Assembly: GCA_023230245.1 (NCBI GenBank)
Contig: JALNXT010000088.1
Coordinates: 1-6,634 of the forward strand
DNA length: 6,634 nucleotides
DNA from: Candidatus Cloacimonadota bacterium
GTDB taxonomy: Bacteria; Cloacimonadota; Cloacimonadia; Cloacimonadales; Cloacimonadaceae
Direction: 5' to 3'
Shown: piece by piece, positions 6,603 through 6,634 of the stretch
How positions within the stretch are numbered: the first letter of the stretch is position 1
How the letters are laid out: each line of letters starts with the position of its first letter
Made by a program: the position numbers and the translations under genes
Notes under the pieces: generated by a model
What the model was told of the DNA's origin: nothing
Database searches by the model: none
What the model saw: the letters and a program-made list of their open reading frames with translations, nothing else

Positions 6603-6634
6603 GATAAATCAACAATCTCGATCATTGTATCTGG
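6599..6634 (-). CDS. Possible C-terminal end of an upstream gene, cut by window
   Basis: On the minus strand one frame is open from the window edge to a TGA at 6601-6599 and would encode PDTMIEIVDLS. The other two frames contain early stops. Eleven codons are too few to identify a product, and a short open frame can arise by chance. If real, this gene lies in the same direction as the membrane protein gene and ends 50 bases before its start, with the TTGACA overlapping its stop codon. Confidence 0.28.
   Translation of the reverse strand, partial: PDTMIEIVDLS

Overview
The window holds two convergent groups of closely packed genes and almost no non-coding DNA. It looks like core chromosome. 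I see no mobile element, rRNA, tRNA or CRISPR array. The base composition is moderately AT-rich and looks even across the window. The presence of a heptosyltransferase-type (GT9) glycosyltransferase suggests a Gram-negative, LPS- or LOS-bearing bacterium. The phylum cannot be fixed from the sequence alone. A member of the FCB superphylum or Cloacimonadota-like lineage is a guess.

Left part, plus strand (2-4173): the C-terminal two thirds of thioredoxin reductase (trxB, cut by the window edge), complete alanyl-tRNA synthetase (alaS), and a complete GT9 family glycosyltransferase. The trxB stop and the alaS start overlap in TAATG. The glycosyltransferase ATG follows the alaS stop with no gap. 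The three genes are almost certainly co-transcribed. They do not form one pathway: thiol redox, tRNA charging and surface glycan assembly.

Right part, minus strand (6602 down to 4145): a promoter-like TTGACA element with a 25-bp inverted repeat, a strong ribosome binding site, then three genes. These are an uncharacterised multi-pass membrane protein of 228 aa, an AI-2E family (PerM/TqsA-type) permease with a GTG start, and a short LplA-like lipoate/biotin-ligase-fold protein joined to the permease by another TAATG overlap. The last 36 bases may carry the C-terminus of one more minus-strand gene.

The two groups meet tail to tail: the glycosyltransferase and the LplA-like gene overlap by 29 bp at their 3' ends, with no recognisable terminator between them. 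The genes are ordinary. The points most worth a second look are the short, motif-divergent LplA-like protein, the unnamed membrane protein with its possible operator, and two cysteine clusters (in AlaRS and in the GT9 protein). I found nothing that supports a novel multi-gene system.
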